Positions 28,571-37,125 of a stretch of DNA of 62,204 nt are shown here, in pieces. Origin of the DNA: Anaerolineae bacterium (lineage in GTDB: Bacteria > Chloroflexota > Anaerolineae > Aggregatilineales > Phototrophicaceae). Every line of letters begins with the position of its first letter. The stretch's first letter is position 1. The position numbers were made by a program, and so were the translations under genes. The notes under the pieces were generated by a model. It made no database searches and had not been told where the DNA came from. It saw only the letters and a program-made list of their open reading frames with translations. The stretch covers positions 1 to 62,204 of the forward strand of contig JAHDWN010000037.1 of assembly GCA_023382675.1 (NCBI GenBank), read 5' to 3'.

Positions 28571-29542
28571 TTAGCGCCGGAGCGACGAGGCAGATCGATC
28601 AAGAACGCGCCGGACTTCTTCGCGGGTCACACAGGCGACATCGCCGGGGATAGTCAGCTTCAGGGCGGCCAGCGCCGCGCCAAAACGCAGCGCCTCCGCC
28701 AGCGGCGCATCATCGAGCAGCCGGTCGATAACGCCGCTGGCAAACGCATCGCCCGCGCCCATGCGATCCGTGACGACGGCAGGCAGCGCCTCGACATCGT
28801 GGGCCGCGCTGCCGTCATATGCCGCTGCGCCCTGGTCGCCGTCAGTAACAACCACGATGCCACCCCAGCGATCCTGAAGCTGCCGCGCAACTTCGGCGCG
28901 ATCTCCGCGCGCGTCAAACAGGTTGTGCGCATCGCGAAGAGCGACGAAGGCGATGTCAGCCGCCGCACACAAGGGCGACAACACGGCTGCTGCCGCTTCG
29001 GCTGACCAGAGCAGCGCTCGATAGTTGACATCGAACGAGATGCGCAGTCGCTGTGCCCGCGCCCGGCGCATGACATCCTCGACGGTCGCGCGGCACGAGT
29101 CACTCAGCGCTGGGGTGATGCCGGTCAGGTGCAGCCAGCGGGCGCTCTCCAGCCAGGCAGCGGCGACATGTTCGGGCTGCATCCGGCTGGCTGCCGAGTG
29201 CGCCCGGTCGTACCAGACCTGCACGCCGCGCGGCGGCTCGCCCTGCTCCACGAAATACAGCCCAAGCCGTTCGTTGTCTGCCCAGAGGATGTGCGACGTA
29301 TCGACACCCTGCCCGCGCAGACTGGCGGCGAGCTGGCGTCCGAGCGGATTATCCGGCAGCCGTGACCACCAGGAGACGCGGCGGCCAAGCCGGGCGAGAT
29401 TGGCGGCAACATTTGCCTCTGCGCCACCGAACTGCATGTCCAGGGTGGTGGACTGCCCCAGGCGCAGCCCGTGCGGCGGCATGAGGCGGAGCATCGTCTC
29501 GCCGAGTGTGATCAGGTCGAACTGGGGTTGGTCGTCAGTCAT
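28571..29542 (-). CDS. PfkB-family sugar kinase, 2-keto-3-deoxygluconate kinase-like
   Basis: About 323 residues. The N-terminus LITLGETMLRLMPP and the block FGGAEANVAANLARLG fit KDG kinases. The C-terminal signature DRMGAGDAFASGVIDRL holds the catalytic Asp. Start taken as ATG 29542; a GTG at 29551 is equally possible, and neither has a clear ribosome site. Phosphorylation of KDG feeds the Entner-Doudoroff route. No aldolase gene is adjacent, so the assignment of substrate is by similarity only. Confidence 0.82.
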   Translation of the reverse strand: MTDDQPQFDLITLGETMLRLMPPHGLRLGQSTTLDMQFGGAEANVAANLARLGRRVSWWSRLPDNPLGRQLAASLRGQGVDTSHILWADNERLGLYFVEQGEPPRGVQVWYDRAHSAASRMQPEHVAAAWLESARWLHLTGITPALSDSCRATVEDVMRRARAQRLRISFDVNYRALLWSAEAAAAVLSPLCAAADIAFVALRDAHNLFDARGDRAEVARQLQDRWGGIVVVTDGDQGAAAYDGSAAHDVEALPAVVTDRMGAGDAFASGVIDRLLDDAPLAEALRFGAALAALKLTIPGDVACVTREEVRRVLDRSASSLRR

Positions 29543-29632
29543 GCGTATCACCGTGGCATGCGATGTCCCTCACTGGCGAGATTTTAACGCCCCGGCGAAC
29601 GTATGCGCCAGGGAATGTGCTGGAATCCACCC

Positions 29633-32600
29633 TCATGAACCCGTTTCGGCCCGCGCTGCTGCCATCATCCCGGCCAGCGTCACGTCCCAGATGCGCGCCG
29701 CCTCGAAGTTTGTCCACGTCAGCAGCCGTGTCTCGTCGCTGTTCCAGGCCGCAGTCATCACCCAATCTGGATGATTGAGCAGCAGGATCGCCTCGCCCGT
29801 CGCCGCATCCCAGAGGCGAGCGGTATTGTCCCACGCCCAGCTGAGAATGCGCCGCCCGTCCGCGCGCCACGCCGCTCCCTGCACGCTCGCCGTGTGGGTC
29901 ACGCGCACCAGCGTCGTGCCGGTCGATGCATCGCCGACCTCGACTGAGCCGTCGTCTGACCACGACAGCACGCGCGTCTCATCCGGACTCCAGGCCGCCC
30001 CCAACACCCGACCATTGCGCTGCCCAAACCGCACCTGGCGCTCGCCGGTCGCCGCGTCATAGATCTCGAGGTTGCCCGCGCCGGTTGCCACGAGAATCCG
30101 TGTCTCGTCGGCGTTCCAGACCGCTGCTTGGGCGAAATCGCTCGCCATAATGCCGACGATGTCTTCTGTGCCGACGAACACGGGTGCGAAGACCGAGCTG
30201 CCATCCGCCGTGTTCCAGAGGTGAAGCGTCCCATCGAAGCTCCAGGAGAGAACGCGGGACTCGTCGGCGCTCCAGAGAGCGCCAATGAGCCGATTGTCGT
30301 GCGGCATGTTCACCAGCGACTCACCCGTTTCTGCATCCCAGATGTGCAGCACGCCGTCGTCCGTCCAATGGAGAACCCGGCGGCTGTCGGCGCTCCAGAC
30401 TGCGCCGCGCGGCCCCAGGATCATCTGGTTTGGCAGCGGCAGGTCTTCGCCCATCTGCGCGACCAGATGACCATCCGCCGCGTCCCAAACGCGCAAAACA
30501 CCCATGAACGTCCAGGTCGCCACGCGCCGACCATCTGGGCTGAACGCCATCCCGCTGACACTCGACGATTGCAGATCGTCGTGGCGCAGGATATACAGCG
30601 CGTCCGCTTCCGTCTGTTCCGGCGGCGCGCTGCCAATCTGTACATCCCAGCCGTAGACCGTGCTCTCGCTGTCATGCGTCAGGAGGCGAGTCTCATCACT
30701 GCTCCATGCTGCCTGCCATACCCCATCCGGCAGCGTGATCGAAAGCAGAGGCTGACCCGTGGCCGCATCCGCCACCGCGGCGCTACCACCGTCCTGCGTG
30801 CGTGACCACGTCAGCACGCGGCTGAAATCCCGACTCCAACTTGCACCGTTGCGTGCATCGACCACAATCGCGTTCGCCCCCGCGCCGGTATCCCACAGCC
30901 GGATGCTGCCATCCTGTGTCCAGGCCAGAACGTGCCGCGCCGTCTCATCCATCTGCGCCCCGCCGACGTCGATCTGGTTGTACGGGTCGGCGCTCTGCGT
31001 CTGGAACGGGAGATTCACCACAAGCGTATCGTTCGTCTCACCCCAGACGCGCACCCGATCCTTGCCCCAGCTCAGCAGTGTTCGCCCGTCCTCGGCGAGC
31101 CACGTGCCCATCGTCGGCGGGCTGAACGCATCTTCGGCAGCGGGCGTCGCGTGGTGCAGTGCTCTCCATAGTCCGCCGTCGCTGCTGAACCACTGTTTGA
31201 TCGTACCGTCCCTCGACCAGGTGAGGATGAGACGCTCATCCTGAACCCAGCGCGCGCCCACCACCTGCGCATCATGATGCAGCGTCAGCAGTCGCTCGCC
31301 CGTGGTCGCGTCCCAGACACCCGCCGTACTATCCAGCGACCAGGTGAGAATGCGGTTGCCGTCCTCCGGCTCCCAGGCCGCGCCAAATATCTCGTTGTCG
31401 TGCACCAGGCTGAGCAGTGCTTCGCCTGTCGCTGCGTCCCAGACATGCGCCGTCGAGTCACCGCTCGCCCAACTCAGCACGCGGCTGCCGTCCGCATTCC
31501 AGACCGCGCCTGCCACGGGGAAAATCTGCGTCATGCCGTCGTCGAATGTCACCGGCGCATGTTCCATCGAGGCGAGCAGTGTGCCGCTTTCGATGTCGAA
31601 CACGCGCACCGTGCCATCCTGCCCCCAGACGAGCGCACGCTGTTCCGCTGGATCCCATGACGCTCCAGCCGCCACCGACCCGGTCAGGTCGAAGAGCCTT
31701 TGCAGAGTCCCGGTTTCCACATCCCACAACGCGGCATACGAAATTCCCCAGGTCAGGATCTGCGTGCCATCCTGCTTCCAGATCGCCCCTGTCGTCGCTA
31801 ATGTATATTGTAGCGTCTGCACGAGCGCGCCATCCGATGCATCCCAGATTTTGATCTCATAGCCACTGTCCTGGGTCAGAATATAGCTTCCATCCGGACT
31901 CCAGAGTGCCGTCGTGATGTAGCTGTATCCCGCTGGATCATGTTCCAGCGTCAGCAGCCGCTCGCCCGTCGCCCCGTCCAGAACCACGGCGCTGGCGGTC
32001 TGCCCCCAGGCCAGCAAGCGGGTGTGATCCGGATTCCACGTCGCGCCGTACAACCGCGCTCCGAAGGAAACATCGAAGACGATGCGCCCCGGCGTGCTCA
32101 GCGCCGCGCTCAGAACGTACTCGCTCTCTGGCACAAACACCGTCGGGTAATCAGCCAGCGAGTCCAGCGCGAGTCGCATTGCCGCAGACCGGTTGCCTTC
32201 GTCGAGCGCCCCTTGTGCCCGATTTGCAGTCAGGCGTGCCCCGCTGCGCATGACATCGAGGCCGATGCGAGTGCCTTCCGCCTGTGCTGTAGCCACGCTT
32301 TGCTGTGCGCTGATCGCCTGGCTGACCGCGCCGCCGCTCGCCAGCAGCGCCAGGACGCCCACGAGCGCCGCCGCAATCGCCGTCCGGCGCAGCCGCCGCG
32401 TCCGCCGCTGATCTTCTTCTGCGCGCTGCGCCCGCATATCCTCGGCTGCCCGGCTTGCGTTGACGAAGGCGCGCTGCTCAGCGGTGAAGCGCACTTTGTC
32501 GGCGCAGCTCTCCAACTGCGTTTCTGCGGATGCCAGTACGTCCGCACTCAGGAGCGCGCCAGGGCTGCGCCCACTTGTCTCCCAGGCACGCGCTTGCAGC

Positions 32601-33091
32601 AGCAGCTGCGTGTGGGCATGGACGCAGGCCGGGTCGCTGTCGACTGTCTCGACCAGCGCGCTGGCGGTGGCATCTACAGCGCCGCCGAGCTTCTCATGGT
32701 TGATCCACTGAATGCTTTTGAGGGCTTCCCAGTTTTCACGGGCGAGGCTCTCGATGGGTTTCATTTCGTCGTTGGTGTACCAGCCACCGATCAGGTCGCC
32801 TTCGTCGATGGCGCGGTAGATCAGAGGGATGATCCGTTTGCCTTGCCGCCGTGCGTGTGCGATCTCGCGCTGGCAGTAGACCGAATTCAGCGAATCCGGG
32901 CTGATGACGAGCACGAAGTTGTTCGCACTCTCGATCCCGGCGCAGATTTCGTCCCACCACTTGGTCGAGTAGTCGATTCCCTGCCAATCCACCCAGGCTT
33001 CGCGCCCGCGCGCTTTGAGCGTCGTCTCAAGCTGGCGAACAAAGGCTGTATCCACACGCGAGTAGGAAATGAAGACATCATAATCGGCCAT
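29633..33091 (-). CDS. TIR domain - transmembrane - WD40 repeat protein
   Basis: 1152 residues. An N-terminal TIR domain (1-~130; DVFISYSRVD, box VDWQGID) retains the glutamate typical of NAD-cleaving TIRs (E76 in YCQRE). A helical linker (130-235) contains HTQLLLQARAW, seen in other TIR-WD40 proteins. RRTRRLRR then leads into one TM helix (about 236-257). The rest is roughly 18 WD40-like blades of ~45 residues (pattern AAWSPDETRVLSW then VWDAATGE). The 890 residues after the TM contain no Cys; the N-terminal part has four. Positive charges before the TM put TIR inside and the propellers outside. GAGGAG precedes the ATG. Confidence 0.88.
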   Translation of the reverse strand: MADYDVFISYSRVDTAFVRQLETTLKARGREAWVDWQGIDYSTKWWDEICAGIESANNFVLVISPDSLNSVYCQREIAHARRQGKRIIPLIYRAIDEGDLIGGWYTNDEMKPIESLARENWEALKSIQWINHEKLGGAVDATASALVETVDSDPACVHAHTQLLLQARAWETSGRSPGALLSADVLASAETQLESCADKVRFTAEQRAFVNASRAAEDMRAQRAEEDQRRTRRLRRTAIAAALVGVLALLASGGAVSQAISAQQSVATAQAEGTRIGLDVMRSGARLTANRAQGALDEGNRSAAMRLALDSLADYPTVFVPESEYVLSAALSTPGRIVFDVSFGARLYGATWNPDHTRLLAWGQTASAVVLDGATGERLLTLEHDPAGYSYITTALWSPDGSYILTQDSGYEIKIWDASDGALVQTLQYTLATTGAIWKQDGTQILTWGISYAALWDVETGTLQRLFDLTGSVAAGASWDPAEQRALVWGQDGTVRVFDIESGTLLASMEHAPVTFDDGMTQIFPVAGAVWNADGSRVLSWASGDSTAHVWDAATGEALLSLVHDNEIFGAAWEPEDGNRILTWSLDSTAGVWDATTGERLLTLHHDAQVVGARWVQDERLILTWSRDGTIKQWFSSDGGLWRALHHATPAAEDAFSPPTMGTWLAEDGRTLLSWGKDRVRVWGETNDTLVVNLPFQTQSADPYNQIDVGGAQMDETARHVLAWTQDGSIRLWDTGAGANAIVVDARNGASWSRDFSRVLTWSRTQDGGSAAVADAATGQPLLSITLPDGVWQAAWSSDETRLLTHDSESTVYGWDVQIGSAPPEQTEADALYILRHDDLQSSSVSGMAFSPDGRRVATWTFMGVLRVWDAADGHLVAQMGEDLPLPNQMILGPRGAVWSADSRRVLHWTDDGVLHIWDAETGESLVNMPHDNRLIGALWSADESRVLSWSFDGTLHLWNTADGSSVFAPVFVGTEDIVGIMASDFAQAAVWNADETRILVATGAGNLEIYDAATGERQVRFGQRNGRVLGAAWSPDETRVLSWSDDGSVEVGDASTGTTLVRVTHTASVQGAAWRADGRRILSWAWDNTARLWDAATGEAILLLNHPDWVMTAAWNSDETRLLTWTNFEAARIWDVTLAGMMAAARAETGS

Positions 33092-33195
33092 GAGGAGTCT
33101 CCTCGTGCTGCTGAGTCAGACTCGCGGCCATCCGCGCTGCCTAGATTATGCCGCAGGTCGCCGCCGCGTCTACAGGCCGACGTGATGATGTTGCC

Positions 33196-33945
33196 TTATT
33201 CCAATTCGCGGAGGGTGAACGTCGCCAGCGAGAAGATGGCGATGCCGTAGATAATCAGCCCGGCCAGTCCCCAGGTGTCGCTGAGCGCGCCGTCGGGCTT
33301 GATCAGCGCCTGGACAACGATGTTGGCGTAATACATCGGCGTGATCAGGCTGGCAGGGCGCGTCCATTCGGGCAGCTTGTCCGTCGGCAAAATCATGCCG
33401 GAGAGCAGCACCGAGAGGAAGATCACGAGCGGGATGAACGGGAAGACCTGCCCCTCATTGCGCGCGAAGTTCGAGACGAGGATGCCCATGGCGATGCTGA
33501 TGATCGCCAGCAGCCAGATCGTCAGGTAGAGCGCGGCGAAGGTGCCGGTGGGGTAATCGAGCTTGAACAACAGGCTCAAACCAACGAGCACGATCAGGCT
33601 TTGCACCGTCGCGAGCAGGGTGTAAGCCAGCACGTAGCCGCCGATGATCTCGACCTGCCGGTAGCCGTTGACGAACATGCGCCCCAGCGTTTCCGCCGTT
33701 CGCTCGCGCACCAGGGCGATGGCGCACAGGGCGTAGGTGATGAAATGCACCATGAACGCGCCAACCGGCATGACGAATTTCTCCGGGTCGAAGATCGGCG
33801 CATCGACACCTTCGAAGAACAGATAGAGCATGTAGACGGTGACGAAGGGCAGCGCCAGCGCGAGGATCAGAAAGCGGCGGTCGTGGCGCAGCTGCGTCAG
33901 CACGCGCGCGGCCACTGCCAGTATGTTACTCAGGGTGTACGACAT
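33196..33945 (-). CDS. ABC-2 type transporter permease
   Basis: 249 residues from ATG 33945 (MSYTLSNILAV), with AGGAAG upstream inside the ATPase gene; ATG 33966 is an alternative. It has six hydrophobic segments, an ABC2_membrane-type fold and the motif LVRERTAETLGRMFVNGY in the loop after TM2. It forms the membrane half of the exporter with the ATPase at 33926-34810, which it overlaps by 20 bases. The type fits drug, lipid or polymer export. Confidence 0.88.
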   Translation of the reverse strand: MSYTLSNILAVAARVLTQLRHDRRFLILALALPFVTVYMLYLFFEGVDAPIFDPEKFVMPVGAFMVHFITYALCAIALVRERTAETLGRMFVNGYRQVEIIGGYVLAYTLLATVQSLIVLVGLSLLFKLDYPTGTFAALYLTIWLLAIISIAMGILVSNFARNEGQVFPFIPLVIFLSVLLSGMILPTDKLPEWTRPASLITPMYYANIVVQALIKPDGALSDTWGLAGLIIYGIAIFSLATFTLRELE

Positions 33946-34810
33946 GAGCGTCTTCCTGGCGGGCATTGATCAAGGCGAGCACGACGGCTTCGAGCGTATC
34001 TTCTTCGATCTCGATGCGGCTGACGCGCTCGTCCAGGTGGTAGCGCTGCAAGAACGCGGGCAGCGCTTCCGGGGTATTGGCGATGGTCTCGCTCTCGACT
34101 GATCCGCCATTGGTCACGCGGACGGTCGTCCTGCCGCGTCGAAGCAGGCCGCGCGGCGTATCGCAGGCCAGCACGACGCCATCGCGCATGACGGCCAGCC
34201 GGTCACAGTAAAGCGCCTCGTCCATCTGGTGTGTGCTGATGACGAGGGTCACACCCTCGCTCGCCAGCTTGTGGAAGTAGGCCCAGAACGCCTCACGCAG
34301 CTTGGGATCGACGCCCGTGGTTGGTTCATCCAGCAGGAGCAGGCGTGGCTTGTGTACCAGCGTGCAGGCGAGCGATAGACGCTGCTTCATACCGCCGGAG
34401 AACTGGTGCACCGGGCTGTGTTCGCGTTCGCGCAGGCCGGTGAAATCGAGCACGGCGCTGATCTCTTCCTCCAAATTGGGGATGCGGTGAGCGCGCCCGA
34501 AGAAGCGGATGTTATCGCGGGCGGAGAGATCGTCGTAGAGCACAGGCGATTGGGGCATGTAGCCGATCTGGCGGCGCAGCGCGCGCTTCTGCGTGTGCGG
34601 ATCGAGATCAAGCACGCGCGTCGAGCCGCCGTTCGGGCGCAGCGAGCCGATCAGCGATTTGATCAGCGTCGTCTTGCCCGCGCCGTTCGCACCGAGCAGG
34701 CCGAAGATCTCACCCTGGTGAATGCTCAGCGTGACGCCGCGCAGCGCCTCGATCTTGCCGTAATGCTTGCGCAGATTGTCAACGACAATGGCAGCAGCGC
34801 CTTGTTCCAT
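33926..34810 (-). CDS. ABC transporter ATP-binding protein (CcmA/NatA-like exporter)
   Basis: 294 residues with Walker A GANGAGKTT, signature FSGGMKQRLSLACTL, Walker B LLLLDEPTTGVD and H-loop ISTHQMDEA. A ~70-residue C-terminal extension (TTVRVTNGG and LEAVVLALI) is typical of ABC-2 exporters of the drug-resistance group. It is the first gene of a two-gene operon. A structured RNA with a terminator lies 125 bases upstream in the same direction, so its expression may be attenuated. Confidence 0.92.
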   Translation of the reverse strand: MEQGAAAIVVDNLRKHYGKIEALRGVTLSIHQGEIFGLLGANGAGKTTLIKSLIGSLRPNGGSTRVLDLDPHTQKRALRRQIGYMPQSPVLYDDLSARDNIRFFGRAHRIPNLEEEISAVLDFTGLREREHSPVHQFSGGMKQRLSLACTLVHKPRLLLLDEPTTGVDPKLREAFWAYFHKLASEGVTLVISTHQMDEALYCDRLAVMRDGVVLACDTPRGLLRRGRTTVRVTNGGSVESETIANTPEALPAFLQRYHLDERVSRIEIEEDTLEAVVLALINARQEDAHVVHPE

Positions 34811-34848
34811 GACGAACGTCCTTGGGGGAGCGTTTAGAACAGCCGTCG

Positions 34849-34854
34849 ATTATA
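34849..34854 (-). promoter_or_regulatory. Possible -10 element close to the exporter operon
   Basis: TATAAT on the - strand 39 bases before the ATPase ATG; no convincing -35 at 15-18 bases. It may give low basal transcription independent of the upstream RNA. Confidence 0.3.
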
Positions 34855-34921
34855 ACGCGGAACACAGCGCATCGTGCGGGCGGGGAGGCGCTTTGGTGCC
34901 GGGCATTCACGCGTCATGCCC

Positions 34922-35120
34922 AGACAAACGAAATGGCCCCCGTGCAGCGCGGGCGCACGGGGGCCGATATATTTTAGAGACGTTTTTCGCCACGTCTCAG
35001 GGCATCTGCTGTTTCGCTGCCTCTCTGGGCAGCACGCGACTTCCGTCGCGTTAGCTAAAATTAATTGTGGTAACTAATTTTTCGGCTTCATCATCTCAAG
35101 TTGAGTGATTTCAGCCTACA
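34922..35120 (-). ncRNA. Candidate structured RNA (leader or small RNA), ~200 nt
   Basis: Between a near-consensus promoter (35127-35154) and a strong terminator (34935-34965), the - strand would make ~200 nt rich in hairpins. These are ACGCGAC/GTCGCGT closed by a GGAA loop (35034-35051), GCTGCC/GGCAGC with a 6-base loop (35015-35032), and GAGACGT/ACGTCTC (34977-34998). Near the 5' end is GGCTGAAATC...GATGAAGCC. A six-codon frame (MMKPKN, stop) lies near the 5' end. I recognise no Rfam family; 6S RNA, T-box, TPP and SAM riboswitch motifs are absent. It may be a free sRNA or an attenuator of the exporter operon downstream. Confidence 0.55.
34935..34965 (-). terminator. Strong hairpin terminator, 125 bases before the exporter operon
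   Basis: GGCCCCCGTGC and GCACGGGGGCC form an 11-bp perfect GC stem with a 9-base loop. On the - strand it is followed by ATTTCGTTTGTCT. A second hairpin (GGGCAT 34901-34906 with ATGCCC 34916-34921) comes just after. It is flanked by A/T on both sides, so it could work in both directions. Confidence 0.7.
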
Positions 35121-35126
35121 CCCTAC

Positions 35127-35154
35127 ATTATAGGAAGATTAAAAGGGTTGTCAA
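35127..35154 (-). promoter_or_regulatory. Near-consensus sigma-70 promoter
   Basis: On the - strand TTGACA (35154-35149), a 16-base spacer and TATAAT (35132-35127): both hexamers are perfect. The start site would be near 35120. It is one of the strongest-looking promoters in the window and drives only the structured RNA and, by read-through, the ABC exporter. Confidence 0.75.
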
Positions 35155-35290
35155 ACAGATCACACATCTGTGAACGGATGATTATGCACAATGACCAAAT
35201 ATTTCGTCATTGTGAATCCGCTGTGCCATATTTAGCCGGATCACCCCGCGCGATTTTCCACCTCTATCCACAAGATTATCTGTCTGCCGC

Positions 35291-36214
35291 CTAATCAAAA
35301 ATTCGGTGCAAGAACGTTGCCAGTTCCTTATCGAAGAGATAGGGCGCGACGACATGGCCTGCCAGCCGATCTAGCACCAGTTCCACGCTCACCCGCCGGC
35401 GGATGAGAATTCCGGCATATTCGTATGACTCCTCGTAGGGCACAACGCTGTCGCCTGCGCCATGGATGAGCAGATGCGGCGGCTCATTGCCATCGACCCA
35501 GTAAAATGGCAGCATCTCCAACTGCATCCGTATGGCATCCGGCAGTTCCAGCGCGCGCCATTCGTTGATCGGCGTCTCGCGCAGAGTCGAGGCAATCGTC
35601 AGCACTTCAGTGGGCGCAACGTCCGGGATTTCGTCCGGCGCATTTTCGAACGCCTGGATCACGTACTCCGAAAGCGCCTGGAAAGCCCCGGCGTTGGCGG
35701 CGACGCCGCTCAACCGCGCATCTTCCGGCAGTGCATAGGGGCAGTCGGGCATGAAGCGTGCCGGTTCATCGATGGCGGCCAGCCACGCGCTGACCAGACC
35801 ACCGTAGGATGAGCCAAACACCGCCACGCGCTCCGGGTCGAAGCCCCAATCCGTTGCGCCCTGGGTGTACGTCCAGGCGAGGGCGCACAGGGCGTCCGCA
35901 TAAGCGTCCGGCAGTTCGGTGTAGTAGCGGACGGCGACCGCGACATAGCCCTCATCGACGATCAACTGCGGGATGCCGCTGCGCACGTGATCCGATTTAT
36001 CGCCCGGCGAGCCGTGAAACATGAGCACGACCGGGTAGGGCGGCTCGACGCCGACGGGCAGGAAGACATCGACGACACGGTTGCGGTCGCCTTCGTCGCC
36101 GTAAGAGACGTTCGAGCCGTCGGGGAACAGACGACGCGGCTGCGCAGCGGCAGCCGCGGCGATCCACAAGATGACCCAGGCACAGATCGAAGTGAACAGC
36201 CAGCGTGCCTTCAT
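35291..36214 (-). CDS. Secreted alpha/beta-hydrolase (esterase-like)
   Basis: 307 residues from ATG 36214, 6 bases after GGGAGG; the long upstream frame is not coding. A signal peptide (1-~24, WILWIAAAAAAAQ-like) precedes an alpha/beta-hydrolase fold with oxyanion motif MFHGSPGDKS (about 66-75), nucleophile S136 in GSSYGG and the late His in LAGHVVAP. It resembles BD-FAE/dienelactone-type esterases. It is likely exported and acts on an ester outside the cell; the substrate is unknown. It is transcribed away from the TetR gene. Confidence 0.83.
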   Translation of the reverse strand: MKARWLFTSICAWVILWIAAAAAAQPRRLFPDGSNVSYGDEGDRNRVVDVFLPVGVEPPYPVVLMFHGSPGDKSDHVRSGIPQLIVDEGYVAVAVRYYTELPDAYADALCALAWTYTQGATDWGFDPERVAVFGSSYGGLVSAWLAAIDEPARFMPDCPYALPEDARLSGVAANAGAFQALSEYVIQAFENAPDEIPDVAPTEVLTIASTLRETPINEWRALELPDAIRMQLEMLPFYWVDGNEPPHLLIHGAGDSVVPYEESYEYAGILIRRRVSVELVLDRLAGHVVAPYLFDKELATFLHRIFD

Positions 36215-36307
36215 GATCGGCCTCCCATTCAGTCGTAACATACGTCTCACGAAGATTACTCTCAGATAGGCGTTCCGGTTGTCTGCAACTGTGGCAAAAT
36301 TGACCGC

Positions 36308-36334
36308 TTGACAAAATAATGAACTACGTATAAT
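36308..36334 (+). promoter_or_regulatory. Promoter of the TetR gene
   Basis: TTGACA at 36308-36313 and TATAAT at 36329-36334 (15-base spacer; TAATAT two bases later gives 17). The palindromic operator begins 3 bases downstream and covers the start site. Confidence 0.65.
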
Positions 36335-36336
36335 AT

Positions 36337-36351
36337 GTGAACACTGTTCAC
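36337..36351. promoter_or_regulatory. TetR operator, copy 1
   Basis: GTGAACACTGTTCAC, a perfect 7+1+7 palindrome placed at the transcription start of the tetR gene. The same arms recur in front of the MFS gene at 37061. Confidence 0.8.
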
Positions 36352-36372
36352 AATTTGAAATATGTTTGCACC

Positions 36373-36999
36373 ATGAAGACCAGAACACCGCGCGAACGCC
36401 GGCAGGAGCGCACCCGGCACGACATCTTGACCGCCGCCATCGACATCATCGCTGAAGATGGCGCCGATCAGTTGTCTTTGCGCGAAATCGCCCGGCGTAT
36501 CGATTACAGCCCGGCGGCGCTCTATCGCCATTTCGACAGCAAAGAGGCAATTGTCGATGCTGTCTGCAACGAAGCCAATCGCCGTTTGGGTGACTCACTC
36601 GCCGTTGTGCCGGAAACACTGCCGCCGGTCGAGTATCTGATCGAGCTGGGCATGGCCTACCTGCGCTTCGCCGACGAGAATCCGCAGCACTTTCACTTCA
36701 TCGCCACCTGGCAGATTCCCATGCCGCCGGATGTCACGCGTGAGGACATCGAACAGGCCGCTGACAACCCGGATGATCCGTTCTCACGGCTTTACCGGGG
36801 CATTCAGCGCGGGATCGACGCCGGGAAGCTGCACGTCAGGCCGGGCTATGGCGCACTGGAGATGGCGTTCAGCGTGTGGGCGCTGGCACATGGGATGGCG
36901 GTTCTGCAAACGCAGCGCCTGGGGCGGATGCCGATCGATTTCCCGGCGGCGAATCGGCAGGCGTTCGCGGACTTCATCACCGGGATGGGCAGCGCTTAG
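36373..36999 (+). CDS. TetR/AcrR-family regulator
   Basis: 208 residues from ATG 36373 (MKTRTPRERRQ); in-frame codons upstream lie in the operator. The N-terminal HTH is clear: RHDILTAAIDIIAEDGADQLSLREIARRI then SPAALYRHFDSKEAIVDAV. The C-terminal ligand domain carries a TetR_C-type ending (WALAHGMAVLQTQRLGRM). With identical palindromes before itself and before the MFS gene, it very probably represses both until its ligand, likely a transported compound, binds. Confidence 0.92.
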   Translation: MKTRTPRERRQERTRHDILTAAIDIIAEDGADQLSLREIARRIDYSPAALYRHFDSKEAIVDAVCNEANRRLGDSLAVVPETLPPVEYLIELGMAYLRFADENPQHFHFIATWQIPMPPDVTREDIEQAADNPDDPFSRLYRGIQRGIDAGKLHVRPGYGALEMAFSVWALAHGMAVLQTQRLGRMPIDFPAANRQAFADFITGMGSA

Positions 37000-37060
37000 G
37001 CCATCGACGCTAGCATACACCGACCATAGGAGCACATCGCTCCTATTTTTTCCGCCAAAA

Positions 37061-37075
37061 GTGAACAATGTTCAC
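37061..37075. promoter_or_regulatory. TetR operator, copy 2
   Basis: GTGAACAATGTTCAC, the same palindrome as at 36337 with only the centre base changed, 51 bases before the MFS start. It lies in the short gap between tetR and the transporter, implying direct control of the transporter as well. Confidence 0.8.
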
Positions 37076-37125
37076 AAACACAACGATGTTTATATCAGGT
37101 ATCGACTCTCTGGAGAAGGATGATC

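Noticed and set aside
31940-33250. 436-codon + strand frame opposite the TIR domain
   Set aside because: Antisense to the TIR-linker region; Arg/Pro-rich without motifs.
34922-35120. 6S RNA, T-box or known riboswitch
   Set aside because: 5' and 3' ends do not pair as in 6S RNA; no T-box AGGGTGG element and no TPP, SAM, cobalamin or guanidine core motif found by eye.
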